Shown: positions 14,252 through 17,540 of the stretch, in pieces
How the letters are laid out: every line of letters starts with the position of its first letter
Position numbering within the stretch: the first letter of the stretch is position 1
Assembly (NCBI GenBank): GCA_002508635.1
Contig: DACO01000168.1
Coordinates: forward strand, 1 to 17,540
Length of the DNA stretch: 17,540 bases
Direction: 5' to 3'
Origin: Methanolobus sp. UBA118
Lineage (GTDB): Archaea; Halobacteriota; Methanosarcinia; Methanosarcinales; Methanosarcinaceae
Notes under the pieces: model-generated
The model's input: only the letters and a program-made list of their open reading frames with translations
Told to the model about the DNA's origin: nothing
The model's database searches: none
Program-made: the position numbers and the translations under genes

Positions 14252-15394
14252 TTACCTGGAAATTAAGTGTACGTCGCCTGTACCGAGCTTAATAGGCTGT
14301 CCGACAATGATGTTCTCGGTCACACCGTTGAGCTCGTCCCTGTCACCGCGCATTCCCGCATCAAGCAGGTGATTGACAGTGACCTCGAAAGCAGCACGTG
14401 CGAACACACTGGCCTTCTCTCCGGAAATTCCGTGCCTTCCGATCTGCTTAACTTCACCGTCGGAACACATGATATCGGATACAAGCATTATGTGCCTGAT
14501 ATCAACAGTAAGACCCTGTTCTGAAAGTGTGTTGGTTGCTTCGGTGATGATCGCATTCCTTGCGGCCTCGATGCCGAATACATCATAGATCTCACCGATG
14601 TTATTGGTGTAGGTTCTTGTGACATCCACACCTTCGATCTGGAGAACTTCCTTTAGCTGTGAACCTTCGGTATAAAGGGTGTATTCCTCGCCATCCTTTC
14701 TGATAACTACTCTCTTGATACCTTCGATACCCTTGAGGGTTATATTGTGGATGTTCTTTGCAAGCTGCAGAAGTTCCCTGTATGAAGGGGAATTCGGTGT
14801 CAATATTATCTGATTCTGAACATTTTCGGAGATTGTTACCATCACATCGAGTGAATCCCTGAGCTTGTCTGCAATATCATCAGCCGTGAGGGATCTGTGC
14901 ATGAGTGTCTTCTCGTGCAGGTCTATGATAAGCTGCATGTTTGCAAGGTCAGTTGTGATATCTGCAAGGTGCTCGATATGTGTTGCCTCTATCTCCCATG
15001 CAAGCACACGTGCCATGTCCCTGTCAGTGGCGTAGCCTTCCTCCAGTGCGATGGTCATCATCGGTGTGCTTGGCTGCTTTCTTGCATCCACGATCTCGAT
15101 AAGACGGGGCAGTCCGAGTGTAACGTTGATCTCGGCCACACCCGCGTAGTGGAAAGTACGCATGGTCATCTGTGTACCCGGCTCACCTATGGACTGTGCG
15201 GATACTACTCCCACAGCTTCACATGGCTCCACACAGGCATACTCGTAGCTGGCCATGAGGCGCTCGATAATATCCTCTAGCTCCTTCTTCGTTACACCGA
15301 CCTTGATGGCATCTTCCCTCAGGGTCTTCTTAATATTCATAGGCAGATCCAATGGTTCGATCATTGAATCGATCGTAGCTTCACTGATGCTCAT
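14252..15394 (-). CDS. rpoA2: DNA-directed RNA polymerase subunit A'' (Rpo1C)
   Basis: The C-terminal part of the split archaeal largest polymerase subunit. 380 residues. The trigger loop region is clear: SAQSIGEPGTQMTMRTFHYAG (65-85), followed by EINVTLGLPRLIEIVDARK. The C-terminus carries the conserved GRHGISGEKASVFARAAFEVTVNHLLDA segment in parts (about 326-352). It starts one base after the rpoA1 stop, with its GAGGTGGT ribosome site inside rpoA1, ensuring matched synthesis of the two halves. A 99-base spacer separates it from rpl30e. Confidence 0.98.
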   Translation of the reverse strand: MSISEATIDSMIEPLDLPMNIKKTLREDAIKVGVTKKELEDIIERLMASYEYACVEPCEAVGVVSAQSIGEPGTQMTMRTFHYAGVAEINVTLGLPRLIEIVDARKQPSTPMMTIALEEGYATDRDMARVLAWEIEATHIEHLADITTDLANMQLIIDLHEKTLMHRSLTADDIADKLRDSLDVMVTISENVQNQIILTPNSPSYRELLQLAKNIHNITLKGIEGIKRVVIRKDGEEYTLYTEGSQLKEVLQIEGVDVTRTYTNNIGEIYDVFGIEAARNAIITEATNTLSEQGLTVDIRHIMLVSDIMCSDGEVKQIGRHGISGEKASVFARAAFEVTVNHLLDAGMRGDRDELNGVTENIIVGQPIKLGTGDVHLISR

Positions 15395-15395
15395 C

Positions 15396-17540
15396 TTATA
15401 CCACCTCTCTTCCTGTCACCATCTTGACAAGATGGTGGACTGCTTCCGGCTTGCTGTAATCACTCTTTGTGGAGTCTATACCATCCTCTCCGTACTTGAA
15501 CTGTACAACGACACCACGGGTCTCGCGCACGGAACCATCATATTGTACTTCAAGATCCTGCAATGCGTTAACAAGTCTTCTCTGGAGGTAACCGGACTGT
15601 GATGTACGGACCGCAGTATCCACAAGACCTTCACGACCACCTATTGCGTGGAAGAAGTATTCGGTCGGGTTCAGACCGCTCTTATAGCTGGCTTTTACGA
15701 AACCGTGTGCGTCTGCTCCAAGGTCACCCTTGTCAAAGTGCGGAAGTGTCCTTCCCGAGTAACCTCTTCTTATCCTTTCACCACGAACCGCCTGCTGTCC
15801 TACACAGGCTGCCATCTGGGTAAGGTTAAGCATTGAACCCCTTGCACCTGACTTTGCCATCAGCACAGCAGAGTTCTCAAGACCAAGCTGCTGACCTGCA
15901 ATGTTACCGGTCTGGTCCCTGGCTTTACCGAGTTCCTGCATGATCTTCATTTCAATTGTTTCTTCAAGGGTACGTCCTGGTAATGGTTCAAGCTCTTTTG
16001 CCTCATAGGCTTCAATGAGTTTTGCAACCCTCTCTTCAGCTTCATTCAGGAGATTGGAAATCTGGACCTTTGCAGTGTGTGGTATGTCCTCATCACTGAT
16101 ACCAAAGCTAAGTCCGGTCTTCATCACTCCGCGGATTGCAAGCCTTGTGAAGTCATCTACGAACTTGGCGCCGGCCTCGGAACCGTATTCCTTCATGACC
16201 TTATCAAGGACCTTGCCCTTGAAAGCACCGATTGCCTGCTCGTCAATGGTACCCTGGAGCATCTCTCCGTCCTCTATGACAACATAGGCATCATATTCGC
16301 AGTCCTTCTTCTTGCATGTCTCACACTTGAAACAGGCTTGTGCCGGGAACTCCAGGTAGAGTCCCTTCGGAAGGATCTGGCTGAATATCTGTTTACCGTT
16401 CCACAGCGGTTCACCGCTTTCTGAGTGGCTTGCAGGATCCGGCAGGTCCCTTATATCGGATTTTCTGAGCAGCTCAAGCGCTGCAGTCTTTGTGATCGCG
16501 TTCTCGTTCCTTGTAAGCAGGAAAAGTCCTGAGATGTGATCGTGTATACCGCCGATGATCGGACCTCCGAAACGCGGAGACAGAATGTTCTCCTGAACCT
16601 GCATGAGAATACTGGCTTCAGCCCTTGACTCCTCGGTCTGAAGAACGTGCATGTTCATCTCGTCACCGTCAAAGTCAGCGTTGTATGGCGGACATACGGC
16701 AGGGTTGAGCCTGAATGTCTTGAATGGAAGTACCTTGACCCTGTGAGCCATGATACTCATCTTATGCAGGGATGGCTGCCTGTTGAACAGAACAATGTCC
16801 CCGTCCATGAGCTGCCTTTCAACTGTCCATCCTACCTCTACCTTCTCAGCAAGCTCTTCCTTGTTGATCTCGGAAACCCTGATACGCCTTCCGTCATCAC
16901 GTATGACATAGTTGGCACCCGGATGGACCTCGTTTCCTCTTAAGACATACATGCGTAAAAGCTCGATGTTCCGGGTAGTCACTCTTTCGGGTATTGTCAT
17001 CTGTCTGGCAACCTCGAAAGGTACTCCTACCTCGTTGATACTGAGGTTCGGTTCGGGTGATACTACGGTACGTGCGGAGAAGTTTACACGCTTACCTGAA
17101 AGACTTCCCCTGAACCTTCCTTCCTTACCTTTAAGACGCTGGGTAAGGGTCTTAAGTGGCCTTCCCGACCTGTGTCTTGCAGGGGGTACGCCGGAGACCT
17201 CATTGTCAAAGAAGGTTGTCACGTGGTACTGCAGGAGTTCCCACAGGTCCTCAATGATCAACTGTGGGGCACCAGCATCACGGTTCTCCTGGAATCTCTG
17301 GTTTATACGTATAATATCCACAAGCTTGTGGGTGAGGTCGTCCTCACTGCGCTGGCCTGATTCGAGTGTAATGGATGGCCTGACTGTGACAGGTGGTACC
17401 GGAAGTACGGTAAGCACCATCCACTCCGGCCTTGCGCTTGAAGGGTCCATTCCAAGTACCTTTACATCCTCGTCCGGGATGTTCTCGAACCTGTCCCTTA
17501 TCTCGGTCGGGGTCAGCTTGTGGCCGTCCTCTATATAATC
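15396..17540 (-). CDS. rpoA1: DNA-directed RNA polymerase subunit A' (Rpo1N), N-terminus outside window
   Basis: The N-terminal part of the split largest subunit, holding the catalytic magnesium site. 714 residues are in the window. The frame is open through base 17540 (reading DYIEDGHKLTPTEIRDRF), so the start and the N-terminal clamp/zinc region are missing. Seen: GSLSGKRVNFSARTV in the switch/lid region, FNRQPSLHKMSIM, the absolutely conserved catalytic loop NADFDGDEMN (encoded at 16653-16682), the cysteine cluster CFKCETCKKKDC typical of euryarchaeal A', and the start of the bridge-helix/funnel region GRTLPHFDKGD. Nothing unusual. Confidence 0.98.
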   Translation of the reverse strand, partial: DYIEDGHKLTPTEIRDRFENIPDEDVKVLGMDPSSARPEWMVLTVLPVPPVTVRPSITLESGQRSEDDLTHKLVDIIRINQRFQENRDAGAPQLIIEDLWELLQYHVTTFFDNEVSGVPPARHRSGRPLKTLTQRLKGKEGRFRGSLSGKRVNFSARTVVSPEPNLSINEVGVPFEVARQMTIPERVTTRNIELLRMYVLRGNEVHPGANYVIRDDGRRIRVSEINKEELAEKVEVGWTVERQLMDGDIVLFNRQPSLHKMSIMAHRVKVLPFKTFRLNPAVCPPYNADFDGDEMNMHVLQTEESRAEASILMQVQENILSPRFGGPIIGGIHDHISGLFLLTRNENAITKTAALELLRKSDIRDLPDPASHSESGEPLWNGKQIFSQILPKGLYLEFPAQACFKCETCKKKDCEYDAYVVIEDGEMLQGTIDEQAIGAFKGKVLDKVMKEYGSEAGAKFVDDFTRLAIRGVMKTGLSFGISDEDIPHTAKVQISNLLNEAEERVAKLIEAYEAKELEPLPGRTLEETIEMKIMQELGKARDQTGNIAGQQLGLENSAVLMAKSGARGSMLNLTQMAACVGQQAVRGERIRRGYSGRTLPHFDKGDLGADAHGFVKASYKSGLNPTEYFFHAIGGREGLVDTAVRTSQSGYLQRRLVNALQDLEVQYDGSVRETRGVVVQFKYGEDGIDSTKSDYSKPEAVHHLVKMVTGREVV

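Noticed and set aside
16912..17538. 208-residue plus-strand open frame over rpoA1
   Set aside because: Antisense to conserved polymerase sequence; no ribosome site or motif.
1..17540. CRISPR arrays, insertion sequences, integrase sites, tRNA or rRNA genes
   Set aside because: I found no spaced direct repeats, transposase motifs, cloverleaf sequences or rRNA-like segments; gaps are short and AT-rich.

Overview
The window looks like chromosome of a methylotrophic methanogen of the Methanosarcinaceae. A Methanolobus- or Methanococcoides-like genus is my guess; I cannot place it further. The evidence is the split archaeal RNA polymerase genes (A' and A''), archaeal EF-2 and EF-1alpha, archaeal ribosome binding sites, a methyltransferase-type corrinoid protein beside a CoM-methyltransferase relative, and a GAF-histidine kinase of the kind common in methanosarcinas. 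I see no insertion sequence, CRISPR array, tRNA or rRNA.

Layout. (1) 1-1955: a SufS-like cysteine desulfurase (cut at the window edge) follows a small cysteine-containing HTH regulator on the minus strand. They diverge from a ThiF/MoeB-type E1-like adenylyltransferase on the plus strand. Together they suggest a sulfur-mobilisation locus. (2) 1969-2901: quinolinate synthase NadA, an Fe-S enzyme of NAD synthesis, convergent with the E1-like gene, with a palindromic promoter region. (3) 3164-6535: a tight three-gene plus-strand operon encoding a corrinoid protein, an MtaA/MtbA-like protein with a changed zinc motif, and a soluble histidine kinase with a DUF1638-like N-terminus. It is the most novel part of the window and may be a signalling module that reads corrinoid or methyl-group status. 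(4) 6587-8155: a sulfide:quinone-reductase-like flavoprotein and a DUF1641 protein, coupled on the minus strand. (5) 8408-17540: the conserved archaeal transcription/translation operon, all minus strand, read in the order rpoA1 (5' end outside the window), rpoA2, rpl30e, nusA, rps12, rps7, fusA (EF-2), tuf (EF-1alpha), rps10. It ends in two tandem hairpins.

The housekeeping operon is ordinary and confidently called. Accessory interest is concentrated at 2900-6540. There the first gene has no normal start codon at the place its family requires, the methyltransferase-like protein lacks the expected zinc cysteines, and the kinase carries a methylotrophy-associated domain as its putative sensor. 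Start sites were revised from Shine-Dalgarno spacing for rps10 (8719), nusA (TTG at 13848) and the corrinoid protein (ATT at 3164, tentative).
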